A DNA stretch of 28,883 nt. Origin: a virus. Of this stretch, positions 17,108-24,915 are shown piece by piece. Below the pieces are notes generated by a model. That model worked only from the letters and a program-made list of their open reading frames with translations. It had not been told where the DNA came from and did not search any database. Every line of letters starts with the position of its first letter. Within the stretch, counting starts at the first letter, position 1. Position numbers and translations under genes: made by a program. The stretch is from IMG/VR virus record IMGVR_UViG_3300015199_000015, positions 1-28,883 of that record. One strand, written 5' to 3'.

Positions 17108-18547
17108 ATGAAAATCGCAATCCAAGGGGTTTTAGTGGATGGCTCGTCGCCAGTTACCAAAACCCCCACAGCTCAACCGTTAACCTTTCCAAAAGCGCAA
17201 ACCGACACGATCACCATCACGGTGACCAACTCAGTCGGCGCCGCCGTTGACTTGACAGGGTCCGCTCTTGTGTTCAGCCTTAGCGGACAGTTTAACGACG
17301 TGGCTCCGCCCGTCTCGAGACAAGGCATTATCTCGGCTCCCGCTTCCGCCGGCATTTGTGTGTTCACGCTCGTTCCGGTAGACACTCAAAATCTACAGCC
17401 TAACAACTATTTTTGTGACGTTTGGTTGACGGATTCCTCTGGCAATCGCAACCAAGTGATGCCTTTGTCGCCCGTTACTCTTCAAGCGGCGCTAGGCGCA
17501 CCCACTACTGCAGTCACGGTGGCGACATTTCAAACTCCGCTAGCCGTAGGCCCAGCGGGACCGACAGGACCGACGGGACCGACAGGACCGACCGGCCCGC
17601 CAGGAACGTCTTCGCTGCAGGCCGTGTATACGGGCGGCAATACGATCGCGGTGGTACCTGGTAGCGAAGTCACTTTAAATCTAAACGACATTCGTCAAAC
17701 GGTTTCGAATCCCGTTGTGATACTTGCCAACCAAACAGCAGCAAGCGGTGCTTTGACCGTGCAAAACTCCCCTTCAATTAAATTGTCGGGGAACGCTTGG
17801 AATAGCGTCGCAGCCGCTAGTCAAAACACATTTTGGTCGGTGTTCTGTAGGCCTAACTCTTCTGCCGGTCCTATCTTCAGCGATCTTGTGTTTTTCTCTA
17901 GCCCCATCGGCGCACCTAACGTAGAAGCTCTCAAACTAGTTTACGACGGAGCTAGTACCGTTTCTTTCCGCTCGACACAAGCGACATTGCAATTTAACAA
18001 CAATCAGGACACCGGTATCATCGCAGCCCCCGGTCAATTACAGATGCAGATCGCAGGATCTCCGCGTGTGTATCTTGACACCACGGGCATGTGGCCCTTT
18101 TACACTAACACCCATGTTTCCGGCACCGCGGCCAATTACTGGTCACAGGTCAACTCGAAGCACTTCGTTTCGCAGGGTACCGCTCCCGGTTGTGCAGTCG
18201 GAGCAGCAGCCCAGTTAGGCACCGGGCCTACCGCTACCCTATCCGGTACAGATACAGCGGGAGTTATCACCCTCACGCCCGGCACAACTCCGTCCGCGAT
18301 GGTTGCGAGTACTCCTATCGTTGCCGCTACGATTACGTTTAACACCCCTTACGGCTCAGCACCTAAGACTGTGTCCATTACTCCCGCCAACACGGCCGCG
18401 TGTATTTTGGTCACAACGTCGGGAGCGACGGGCTTTTATAATAACGACGCGACCACTACCACCTTCCGCCTCAGTATCGTGTCCACTGGCGCCGCCACTC
18501 TCCCCGCTAGTACCCCCCACCTATTTAGCTATTTCGTGGCAGGTTAA
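17108..18547 (+). CDS. Tail fibre paralogue B with BppU-like N-terminus and collagen-like tract
   Basis: I place the start at ATG 17108, one base after the preceding stop; an in-frame TTG at 17099 is less likely. The product is 479 residues. Residues 1-130 resemble the N-terminal baseplate-binding domain of BppU-type upper baseplate proteins (QTDTITITVTNSVGAAVDLTG ... NYFCDVWLTDSSGN). A collagen-like tract (17549-17608) of Gly-Pro-Thr triplets follows. From 17609 on, the protein carries the module shared with paralogue A (from 16183), including NNNQDTGIIAAPGQLQMQIAGSP and RVYLDTTGMWPFY. It appears to be a swap: same tip, different base. Confidence 0.78.
   Translation: MKIAIQGVLVDGSSPVTKTPTAQPLTFPKAQTDTITITVTNSVGAAVDLTGSALVFSLSGQFNDVAPPVSRQGIISAPASAGICVFTLVPVDTQNLQPNNYFCDVWLTDSSGNRNQVMPLSPVTLQAALGAPTTAVTVATFQTPLAVGPAGPTGPTGPTGPTGPPGTSSLQAVYTGGNTIAVVPGSEVTLNLNDIRQTVSNPVVILANQTAASGALTVQNSPSIKLSGNAWNSVAAASQNTFWSVFCRPNSSAGPIFSDLVFFSSPIGAPNVEALKLVYDGASTVSFRSTQATLQFNNNQDTGIIAAPGQLQMQIAGSPRVYLDTTGMWPFYTNTHVSGTAANYWSQVNSKHFVSQGTAPGCAVGAAAQLGTGPTATLSGTDTAGVITLTPGTTPSAMVASTPIVAATITFNTPYGSAPKTVSITPANTAACILVTTSGATGFYNNDATTTTFRLSIVSTGAATLPASTPHLFSYFVAG
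17549..17608 (+). repeat. Collagen-like Gly-X-Y tract coded by 9-base DNA repeats
   Basis: Twenty codons read GPA GPT GPT GPT GPT GPP GT. The DNA is built on repeating GGACCGACA / GGACCGACG / GGACCGACA / GGACCGACC units, so adjacent copies are nearly identical and may gain or lose units by slippage. Such tracts are common in phage fibres as trimer-forming stalks. Confidence 0.85.
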
Positions 18548-21500
18548 ATGCCCCCTACAGTAGTCATAAAAACCGCGCAAGGCACCGCTATCAGTGTCAA
18601 CGGCGTGGTGATAGATCCCACGGGGGCGGTTCTTAACAATACCCTCGTGTATAACGGATCGGCTTTCGTTCCCGGTACTGGGGGCGGCGGTGGCGGCGGT
18701 ATTCTATTCGCCTATCAGACGATCCAGACCAACGGCACGCCCCTGACGGCGCGATCGATCGCCAACTTTTCCTCCTCTTTTACTACCACCGACAACGCCG
18801 GCGCTACTCGTACGGATGTAGATATCGCACCGACGGGAGTAACCCCAGGGTCCTACACTAACGTAAACCTCACCGTAAACAACAAGGGCCAGATCACTAC
18901 CGTCTCGAACGGCTCTTCCGGTATCGGCACCCTCGCGACGGTGTACGCCAATGGCGTATCAGCCGTTTCGTCGACGCTATTGCTCGATGGTACGCGGCTC
19001 GGGTTTATCGTAAAAGACGCTGTGTCTGGTATCTCGTCGACGCTCATGGGAGCGCAGACCAACGGCGGCGCGAAAATCTTCGATGTTCTAGCGGGCTCGG
19101 TCTCCACTTACGTTCCCTTCGGTAGCAACATCGTCCCGACTTACGGCATACACAACCTCGGAAACGGCGCACGATTTCAAGCGCTCGCCACTCCCGCGGC
19201 ACCGTCTATCGCTCAGGTCGGTACTGCCGGCGCGACTTCCTACACCTATTATGTTGTCGCGATCGATCGTTACGGCAATAAAACCCTTCCCAGCCCCGCC
19301 GGTACTACGGCGACGGGTAACATTAGCCTTTCGGTTAGCAATTACAACACGGTCTCCTGGACCGCGATCCCGGGCGCTGTCGCGTATGATATTCTCAAAA
19401 CCAATACGACGACCAGCATCGGGACGAATATCGCGAATGTTACCTTTAGCGACACCGGTCAATCAACAAGCGCCTACACCACCCCGACTCGAAACAACAC
19501 AGCGGACACGATTTTCGATAGTCGTATCTCCGTCAACGGCTTTCAAATCGATGCCGGGTTCACGACTCCAGTCGCTGGCCAGTCCCTCGTGTGGAACGCG
19601 GCGGCGAACGCATTTATCCCTGCTACAGCAGGCGGAGGTGGCGGCGGTACTCTAGCGAGTACGTACGCTGCAGGTATCTCGCAGGCCTCTAGTACGATGG
19701 CTCTCGACACCACGCGACTGGGTGTGTTGATCCGGGATAACGCTACTCCGATCGCGGCGACTCTTTTCGGAGTGCAAAACTCTGCCGGGTCTACCAAATA
19801 CCTCGACGTTACAACTACCGCAGTACAAGGGCAGTCGTTCGACGCCCCGACAGCGCTCGCCTTGTTGGTCGGGAGCGTCAACGCTAGTAGTGTGCAACTT
19901 GGCCGCGCTACTGTATCGACCTTTATCGGCGCGCAGCTTAATCCGATCCTAGATAACAGTAACACCCAGACCGTCGGGACAGGATCGTCGAGATGGGGCG
20001 CTATCTGGGCGCTCAATTACAACGGTGTGGTCCAGACCCAAGCATTTAGCGCGACGCCGACGTTTAACACGTTTAACGGCGAGACCATTATCCTTACCCT
20101 CACGGGTAACGTTACGGGCTGGTCGATTAACTCGGGAAACCCCGGCGAAATTATCACCATTTTCTGGGTCCAGGATGCGACCGGCAGCCGTACCTTGGCC
20201 GGTACCCCCGGCAACGTTAAACTCGCCGGCGGGGCGTATTCACTCAGCACACCAGCAAACTCGAGAGACTCACTCACGCTGCGTTATGACTCTGTAAACC
20301 TCGTTTGGCAGGAAATCGGCCGAGGGCTGGCAGTCGCCGCGGGCGGCGGGGGTAGCGTGGGCACTCTGGCGAGCGTATACGCTAACGGTACAGGCCTCGC
20401 TAGCAGCATCATGGTCCTCGACGCGACACGCGGGACGATCGTTATCCGCGACGCTGGTAGCACTATTACCAACCTACTCAATGTTCAAAACAACGCCGGA
20501 TCTGTGTCCTACTTTGTTGCGTCGACGGCTGGCGCTCTAGCTACCGCTTACGATAGCGTGACGGGCGCTTCTCTTTCGTTTGGAGCGACTAACGCCACAG
20601 CGATCACCATCGGCAAATCGGGAGTTGTGGCGACGTTCCCGGGCGCTACGATTTCAGTCAACGGTGTGTTGATTAACCCCGGTTATACGGCTCCGACTGC
20701 CGGACAGGGTCTAATCTATTCGGCCGTCGCGGGCGCCTTTATTCCGCAGAATCAAACAGGCGGAGGCGGTGCAGTTAGTTTGCAGACCGCATACAATAAC
20801 GGCAATATTATAAACCTTGCAAGTAGCACAGACGTACAGATCAACTGGAACAATATAGGGACAGCGGTCACAACAGGTCTAACGTTAGGCAACATCACGC
20901 AAGCAACTGCCGGAGCTCCTCAGCAATTTTCGGCAGGTTTGCGCTTTTACGCCTCTGGTTGGAATGGTACGGTCCCACAGGCTACTTGGTGGAAGTTTCT
21001 TTGCAGACCTAACAACGTTGGCGGAGGTAACATCACGAGCGATTTTGTGATGTATAACTCACAAATCGGCGGTGCCGACATTGAAATGGTCAAGTGGAAT
21101 TTTGACGGAGCTAGTACCCTACTCGAGAAATCCAACACTCCATATTATGCGATTCGAAATAGTGTAAACTCCGGATGCTCATATGCCAATAATACGGTCT
21201 ACACGGTTATCGCTGGATCGGGCATCTATATCGCCGACTCTACAGGATTTTACCCCTCTTCCGCTAACACCTACGCATGCGGCGGGTGGTCGAACTGTTG
21301 GAACAACAGTTATTCGCAGCATTTGATTGCGTCTGGCGGTACACCGGCAGTTTCGGTCAATTTGACCTATGTGGCGTCTGCATCCCTGTCCGCTAATAGT
21401 AAAGACCAGGCTGGGACAGTAACGTTTACGACCATTGCTGGGGAACCTTCAATTGCCGCAAACACAACGGTGACTCTGTTTACTATTCAACTTAATACAT

Positions 21501-21763
21501 CTATTCCGGTCGCTGCCAGTGCAAACAACGCCCCTCGCATGTGTCTTGTAGTCCCTTACGAGGCAAACTTCGCACAGGACTTCGGCCCGTCGGGATGTTT
21601 CGGCCTTTCTGCCGCCCAGCCAGCCCCTACAATTTGGGCGCAAGTGGGCGGGCAATTTGGAAATAGTCTAATTAACGTGTTTTTGACCACTAGCGCGTAT
21701 TCTACCGGCTACTCAATGCGCAGCAATTTCACTTACGGCTGCCAGTATTTTATGATGGGCTAA
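18548..21763 (+). CDS. Large tail fibre paralogue C with internal repeats
   Basis: The 1071-residue product begins at ATG directly after the previous stop. Its N-terminus matches paralogue A. The module 'ISVNGxxID/INP...' appears three times (nucleotides near 18590, 19526, 20651), each followed by a Gly-rich linker. The 'GTLAxxYAxG...VIRD' module appears three times (near 18925, 19645, 20360). An FN3-like domain (SYTYYVVAIDRYGNK ... WTAIPGAVAYDILKT) sits near residues 220-315, similar to that in the protein at 12582. A VWQEIGRG module and the shared C-terminal module (from 20777) complete it. It is probably the long, distal receptor-binding fibre. It ends GCQYFMMG. No fibre assembly chaperone gene follows. 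Confidence 0.8.
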   Translation: MPPTVVIKTAQGTAISVNGVVIDPTGAVLNNTLVYNGSAFVPGTGGGGGGGILFAYQTIQTNGTPLTARSIANFSSSFTTTDNAGATRTDVDIAPTGVTPGSYTNVNLTVNNKGQITTVSNGSSGIGTLATVYANGVSAVSSTLLLDGTRLGFIVKDAVSGISSTLMGAQTNGGAKIFDVLAGSVSTYVPFGSNIVPTYGIHNLGNGARFQALATPAAPSIAQVGTAGATSYTYYVVAIDRYGNKTLPSPAGTTATGNISLSVSNYNTVSWTAIPGAVAYDILKTNTTTSIGTNIANVTFSDTGQSTSAYTTPTRNNTADTIFDSRISVNGFQIDAGFTTPVAGQSLVWNAAANAFIPATAGGGGGGTLASTYAAGISQASSTMALDTTRLGVLIRDNATPIAATLFGVQNSAGSTKYLDVTTTAVQGQSFDAPTALALLVGSVNASSVQLGRATVSTFIGAQLNPILDNSNTQTVGTGSSRWGAIWALNYNGVVQTQAFSATPTFNTFNGETIILTLTGNVTGWSINSGNPGEIITIFWVQDATGSRTLAGTPGNVKLAGGAYSLSTPANSRDSLTLRYDSVNLVWQEIGRGLAVAAGGGGSVGTLASVYANGTGLASSIMVLDATRGTIVIRDAGSTITNLLNVQNNAGSVSYFVASTAGALATAYDSVTGASLSFGATNATAITIGKSGVVATFPGATISVNGVLINPGYTAPTAGQGLIYSAVAGAFIPQNQTGGGGAVSLQTAYNNGNIINLASSTDVQINWNNIGTAVTTGLTLGNITQATAGAPQQFSAGLRFYASGWNGTVPQATWWKFLCRPNNVGGGNITSDFVMYNSQIGGADIEMVKWNFDGASTLLEKSNTPYYAIRNSVNSGCSYANNTVYTVIAGSGIYIADSTGFYPSSANTYACGGWSNCWNNSYSQHLIASGGTPAVSVNLTYVASASLSANSKDQAGTVTFTTIAGEPSIAANTTVTLFTIQLNTSIPVAASANNAPRMCLVVPYEANFAQDFGPSGCFGLSAAQPAPTIWAQVGGQFGNSLINVFLTTSAYSTGYSMRSNFTYGCQYFMMG

Positions 21764-21766
21764 CCC

Positions 21767-21795
21767 TTGACCTAATCTTTAGACTGTGCTAGTAT
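21767..21795 (+). promoter_or_regulatory. Strong sigma-70 promoter with extended -10
   Basis: TTGACC (21767-21772) and TAGTAT (21790-21795) are separated by exactly 17 bases. TG at 21787-21788 gives an extended -10 (TGCTAGTAT). It starts four bases after the last fibre gene stop and about 20 bases before the GGAGG ribosome site of the next gene, so it probably drives the lysis region. Confidence 0.85.
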
Positions 21796-21802
21796 ATTGG
21801 TC

Positions 21803-21807
21803 GGAGG
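21803..21807 (+). promoter_or_regulatory. Shine-Dalgarno GGAGG of the lysis-region leader gene
   Basis: GGAGG ends eight bases before the ATG at 21816. With the promoter just upstream, it gives a short 5' leader. Confidence 0.8.
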
Positions 21808-21815
21808 TTAATTGA

Positions 21816-22169
21816 ATGCGATACATTTCCATCCCCGCACCGATCGCCCTTAAAAATAAATTTACGGGTGAAGATGGCGACACGGTCAAATTTAAAGACT
21901 TTGTCCTGGCCGTGCTACTGTCGGATACCACATGGATCAAGAGCTACGCCGCTATCAAGGCCGCGAAGGCGATCGACGAAGCGCTCGAAACGGAGTCCGG
22001 CACGATGGTTCTGGATTCAGCCGATTGGGAGAAGCTCAAGGCCGTGGCGGAGAATCCCTCAGCCGGTTACACGGGTTTCGGAGCGCTCGGAATGATCCAG
22101 ATCATTAGCTTCGTCGACGCTATTATGAACGCTCCCGACAAGCCCCCGCTGGCCGAAGTTCCGGCCTAA
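21816..22169 (+). CDS. First gene of the lysis-region transcript, hypothetical
   Basis: The 117-residue product is soluble and mixed in charge, with several helices (DFVLAVLLSDTTWIKSYAAIKAAKAIDEAL) and a proline-rich C-terminus (DKPPLAEVPA). I recognise no family. It has a strong ribosome site and promoter, so it is likely well expressed late in infection. Similar-sized proteins placed between fibre and holin genes in other phages are often unassigned virion or chaperone-like proteins; nothing here allows a choice. It has no membrane segment, so it is not a holin. Confidence 0.8.
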   Translation: MRYISIPAPIALKNKFTGEDGDTVKFKDFVLAVLLSDTTWIKSYAAIKAAKAIDEALETESGTMVLDSADWEKLKAVAENPSAGYTGFGALGMIQIISFVDAIMNAPDKPPLAEVPA

Positions 22170-22190
22170 ACCCCCTAGTAAAGGTTTCCT

Positions 22191-22346
22191 ATGCTTTCCG
22201 CTGAAGAGGAATCAAATAGCCTCGACGTCATCTTAAGCCGTATCCGTTCGAAACTTACTCTCCTGAAGGAAATCAACGAAGATGGCGAAGACCGAGATGT
22301 CGCTGTTTCACCTAGCGGCGTCGATCGAGGAAATTCTAGACGCTAG
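22191..22346 (+). CDS. Small acidic 51-residue protein, hypothetical
   Basis: ATG at 22191 has AAAGG at 22180-22184 six bases upstream. The reading frame gives MLSAEEESNSLDVILSRIRS, continues through KLTLLKEINEDGEDRD and stops with TAG at 22344-22346. It is mostly helical and acidic, and its second half overlaps the start of the next gene by 65 bases in another frame. The overlap and small size make it less certain than its neighbours, but the spacing and ribosome site are normal. No family is recognised. It might act as a translational leader for the next gene. Confidence 0.5.
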   Translation: MLSAEEESNSLDVILSRIRSKLTLLKEINEDGEDRDVAVSPSGVDRGNSRR

Positions 22347-22599
22347 CCTCGAGGATGCACGTTCTCGAGCGAAGTATCGCCGGCAGATGGTTGAGCAACT
22401 TCACGAGATGGAAGAGCGAATCACCAAGCACATCTCTTCACTCAGTCTCTCCGCTAAAGCTACCGCTCAGATAGAGGGCCTTATCCTCTCACCCACTACC
22501 CTCGGCAAGTGGGGCCAGAGTTTTATCCGCTGGATTCTTCCTATTAGCATCGGCGCGTATGAGGCAATCAGCCACGCGCTTCCCCACCTAAAACCGTAA
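22282..22599 (+). CDS. Helical lysis-region protein with amphipathic C-terminus
   Basis: The 105-residue product has a long charged helix (residues 10-50, AASIEEILDASLEDARSRAKYRRQ then MEERITKHISSL), likely a coiled coil. It is followed by a modestly hydrophobic C-terminal stretch (GQSFIRWILPISIGAYEAI). It has an AAGGAA site at 22266-22271. The order upstream of a holin-like gene and the possible membrane-associating C-terminus suggest an antiholin or membrane-linked accessory protein, but the hydrophobic segment is not strong enough to call a membrane protein. No family is recognised. Confidence 0.65.
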   Translation: MAKTEMSLFHLAASIEEILDASLEDARSRAKYRRQMVEQLHEMEERITKHISSLSLSAKATAQIEGLILSPTTLGKWGQSFIRWILPISIGAYEAISHALPHLKP

Positions 22600-22634
22600 C
22601 TCCTCGCAACCCCACACCCCAAAGGAAATATCAA

Positions 22635-22874
22635 ATGGATCTCATCGGCACTCTGTCCCACTACGTCATTTTGCTCGGACCTTGGGTCGTCGTTTTGTCG
22701 TCGCTGGCGACGGCACTCACCGAATACCCTAAGACTAAGGGAGTCGGGATGTACATCAAACAATTCCTGAACATTTTCAGCATCCTAACCCATAGTGATA
22801 GCCCGAAGTCCATCAAGTCACTCGGTGAGCAATCGGCTCCTCCTCCCGGTTTCGTCCCCCCGGCGGCTAAGTAA
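22635..22874 (+). CDS. Holin-like small membrane protein
   Basis: The 79-residue product has a clear membrane segment at about residues 10-28 (YVILLGPWVVVLSSLATAL) preceded by a short N-terminus. A second, weaker hydrophobic stretch (MYIKQFLNIFSILTHS, residues about 39-54) follows, then a Pro-rich tail. This size and layout fit a small holin. Holins differ greatly in sequence, so the call depends on size, membrane segment and its position before the lipoprotein and endolysin genes. A ribosome site AAAGGAA lies about ten bases upstream. Its stop lies one base before the next ATG. Confidence 0.65.
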   Translation: MDLIGTLSHYVILLGPWVVVLSSLATALTEYPKTKGVGMYIKQFLNIFSILTHSDSPKSIKSLGEQSAPPPGFVPPAAK

Positions 22875-22875
22875 T

Positions 22876-23253
22876 ATGATTAAACTTACCGCCTCCGCGT
22901 TGGTGTTTGCGCTAGGCCTTAGCGGATGCTGTCACAGCCTGCAATGCCGCGCCGTGACGTCTGACGTCGCCGCTTGCGCTATGGGCACCATTCCCCAGGA
23001 GGTCACGAACCTCATCCCAGCCGTTACCTCTATCCTCACGGGTGGCGCTACGAATTGGGACAGCCAGCTAAAAGCACTCGAGCGCCTCGGCGTCGGAGCC
23101 GTGGTGTGCGCAGTGCAGCGCGTGATTGCTGACCTTGGTCGTATGCCCGGCGCCGGTCTCAAGAGCGAACCCACTCCAGAGTATCAGCGCGCGCATTTTC
23201 GTGGTGAGTCGTATCTGAAAAAGCACGGCATTCCGGTACACAAAAGCAAGTGA
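22876..23253 (+). CDS. Small outer-membrane lipoprotein, spanin-like or lysis accessory
   Basis: I start this at ATG 22876, one base after the preceding stop, giving 125 residues; longer in-frame reading would place the signal peptide internally. Residues 1-18 form a lipoprotein signal with a lipobox LSGC (Cys18). The residue after the Cys is not Asp, so outer-membrane sorting is expected in a Gram-negative host. The mature part is mixed, with a basic C-terminus (YLKKHGIPVHKSK). In the lysis cassette this could be an outer-membrane spanin, but it is longer than typical ones and lacks a Pro-rich linker. The GTGA at 23250-23253 overlaps the next small gene. Confidence 0.72.
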   Translation: MIKLTASALVFALGLSGCCHSLQCRAVTSDVAACAMGTIPQEVTNLIPAVTSILTGGATNWDSQLKALERLGVGAVVCAVQRVIADLGRMPGAGLKSEPTPEYQRAHFRGESYLKKHGIPVHKSK

Positions 23254-23423
23254 GCCTAAAAGAGCAGGCAATCGCCGAGCTCGAACGTATCCGCCGTGAT
23301 AAGAGCGCGGCGGATACGAGGCTACCGGATAAAACGGCGCAGTGGATTGTAGACCAATGCGAAGAGCACGAAAAGCTAGTGTTAAAGATTATCGCGCTCT
23401 TTGAAGAAGATGGGGAAGCATGA
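23250..23423 (+). CDS. 57-residue charged helical protein, overlapped at both ends
   Basis: GTG at 23250 overlaps the lipoprotein stop (GTGA) and the TGA at 23421-23423 overlaps the next ATG (ATGA, 23420-23423). The product begins MSLKEQAIAELERIRRDK, continues through TRLPDKTAQWIVDQCEEH and ends IIALFEEDGEA. It is highly charged and probably helical, with no membrane segment. Four-base overlaps on both sides strongly suggest translational coupling and that it is a real gene despite its size. No family is recognised. A small regulator or partner of the lysis proteins is possible, with no direct evidence. Confidence 0.7.
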   Translation: MSLKEQAIAELERIRRDKSAADTRLPDKTAQWIVDQCEEHEKLVLKIIALFEEDGEA

Positions 23424-24184
23424 AAATTGCTATCATTAATCAATCCACTGTCGTCACTCCCGACGAAGCTAAGCAGATGACCGAGGGTTGTGGTTTGCAG
23501 GTCAACCACCATCTTTGCCCAGCGTGGGGACGGTCTCCGATTGACGTAACGTATTTTAATGCGGAGACCGACGTCCCTCCGGATTACTCTTTGATTGCTC
23601 TCCTAGACGATCCGGACCACGCTAACGCGCTGGGCTATCATAGTGAATCCCCTACCGGGCGAAAGTACGGCAGAGTATTCGCTAAGCTGACGCTTAAAGG
23701 TGGCGGCTCCAATCTGCTCGGCCCGTACTCTACTTGCTCGGTTCTCTCTCACGAGGTCACCGAGCTGGCGATCGATCCAGGTTGTAACATCTGGGTAGAT
23801 GGTACTCCGTCGGCATCTGGTAACGGCGCATCGTACGCGATGGAAGTTGCCGATCCGGTGCAGGGTAACAGTTACGAGATCCCTATCTCTTCGGGGCGTC
23901 TCGTTACCGTGAGTGATTTCGTCTTTCCAGAGTGGTTTGATTTGGGAGCGCTCGGCAAGCAAGTGGACTATATGAGTCTGGCTAGCGGGCCGTTCTCGTT
24001 GGCGAATGGTTACTGTATCGTTCGGCAGGGACCGGGAAGCGAAACCCCTATCTGGGGGATGATGCCCCCGGCAGACTGGGATGATAAGTGCGCCCACCCC
24101 GCATCGCGGACGTTTAAGCGCTGTGGGGGGATCTCTCCCGCGTTTTTGACTGAGGTAACTGCATCACTCACTAGGCGCGGGTAA
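23420..24184 (+). CDS. HEVTE-motif, metallopeptidase-like protein in lysis cassette
   Basis: The 254-residue product has SVLSHEVTELAIDP at about residues 107-120 (H111, E112, E115, D119) and AMEVADPV at about 140-147. This pairing matches a family of mostly secreted bacterial proteins with 'sHE..E..tDP' and a later 'EI.D' that I know only as hypothetical or putative peptidases. The HExxE arrangement could bind a metal, but the usual third zinc ligand of HExxH peptidases is not evident. It lacks a signal peptide. It lies between small lysis genes and the endolysin and overlaps both by four and three bases. It could be a virion or lysis protease; it could also be inactive. Confidence 0.7.
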   Translation: MKIAIINQSTVVTPDEAKQMTEGCGLQVNHHLCPAWGRSPIDVTYFNAETDVPPDYSLIALLDDPDHANALGYHSESPTGRKYGRVFAKLTLKGGGSNLLGPYSTCSVLSHEVTELAIDPGCNIWVDGTPSASGNGASYAMEVADPVQGNSYEIPISSGRLVTVSDFVFPEWFDLGALGKQVDYMSLASGPFSLANGYCIVRQGPGSETPIWGMMPPADWDDKCAHPASRTFKRCGGISPAFLTEVTASLTRRG

Positions 24185-24915
24185 TGTCCGCCTTACGGCT
24201 GGGGGCGTGGCACGTCGGTGAGCTACAGCAGAAGCTCATCGAAGCGGGTGAAACTGTGCCCGATCAAGAGCTGACTACTCAGGTCTTCGGACCCGGTACA
24301 CGAAGCGCCGTGATCGACTTCCAGTCGCACCACCTAGACCAGAACGGCGACCCTCTAACGGTAGATGGCGTCGTCGGCAACATGACTGCTTGGTCCCTCG
24401 ACCATCCTCACAATAGCACCCCCGGACACGTAAACGGGTATTTGTCTCCCGGTTGGAAATGCGCGCCGTCAGAATCTAGCGGCCCGGTCACTCGAGTAGT
24501 TGAGGCTGCCTTTTCACAGATCGGCGTGCACGAGATTCCAGACGGCTCGAACCGCGGGCCGGAGGTAGATCGTTACGGGGGCGCGGGGGCACCGTGGTGC
24601 GCCTATTTTGTGAGTTGGTGTTACGGACACGCCGACGGGGGATCTCCGTTCGGCGTGTTAGCCTCCGCTCTCTCGCTCAAAGAGTGGGGAGTGAAGAAGA
24701 ACAGGATCGTTACTACGCCAGCCGTTGGGGATGTTTTCGTTATTTTGCGAGGGACCACAGGACACGGTCACACGGGACTGATAGCGGATGTGTCCGCTGA
24801 CTTCTCCGGAGGCGGAAAAGTCTCCACAATCGAGGGCAATTCTGCGAACGCTGTGCGAGGGATACTACGCGATCCGTCGGTGTTCAACTGCCTAGTGAGG
24901 CCTCTTATTACGTGA
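24184..24915 (+). CDS. Endolysin with PG-binding and CHAP domains
   Basis: The 243-residue product has an N-terminal peptidoglycan-binding domain (about residues 5-75; FGPGTRSAVIDFQSHH, then LTVDGVVGNMTAWSL, the standard 'f..~t..Av..fQ...gl..dG.~G..t~~' pattern). A CHAP amidase/endopeptidase domain follows (about residues 100-240). Likely catalytic residues are Cys139 in APWCAYFVSW, His196 in TGHGHTGLI and Asn219 or Glu217 in TIEGNS. It cleaves the cell wall at the end of infection. It lacks a signal peptide, so a holin is expected to release it. The start overlaps the previous stop (TAATG) and its stop overlaps a further GTG. Confidence 0.88.
   Translation: MSALRLGAWHVGELQQKLIEAGETVPDQELTTQVFGPGTRSAVIDFQSHHLDQNGDPLTVDGVVGNMTAWSLDHPHNSTPGHVNGYLSPGWKCAPSESSGPVTRVVEAAFSQIGVHEIPDGSNRGPEVDRYGGAGAPWCAYFVSWCYGHADGGSPFGVLASALSLKEWGVKKNRIVTTPAVGDVFVILRGTTGHGHTGLIADVSADFSGGGKVSTIEGNSANAVRGILRDPSVFNCLVRPLIT

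Noticed and set aside
17549-17608. CRISPR-like repeat array
   Set aside because: Repeats are adjacent 9-base units without spacers and code for Gly-Pro-Thr in frame.
22795-22875. Longer start for the lipoprotein gene
   Set aside because: It would bury the signal peptide and lipobox inside the protein; ATG 22876 puts the signal at the N-terminus.
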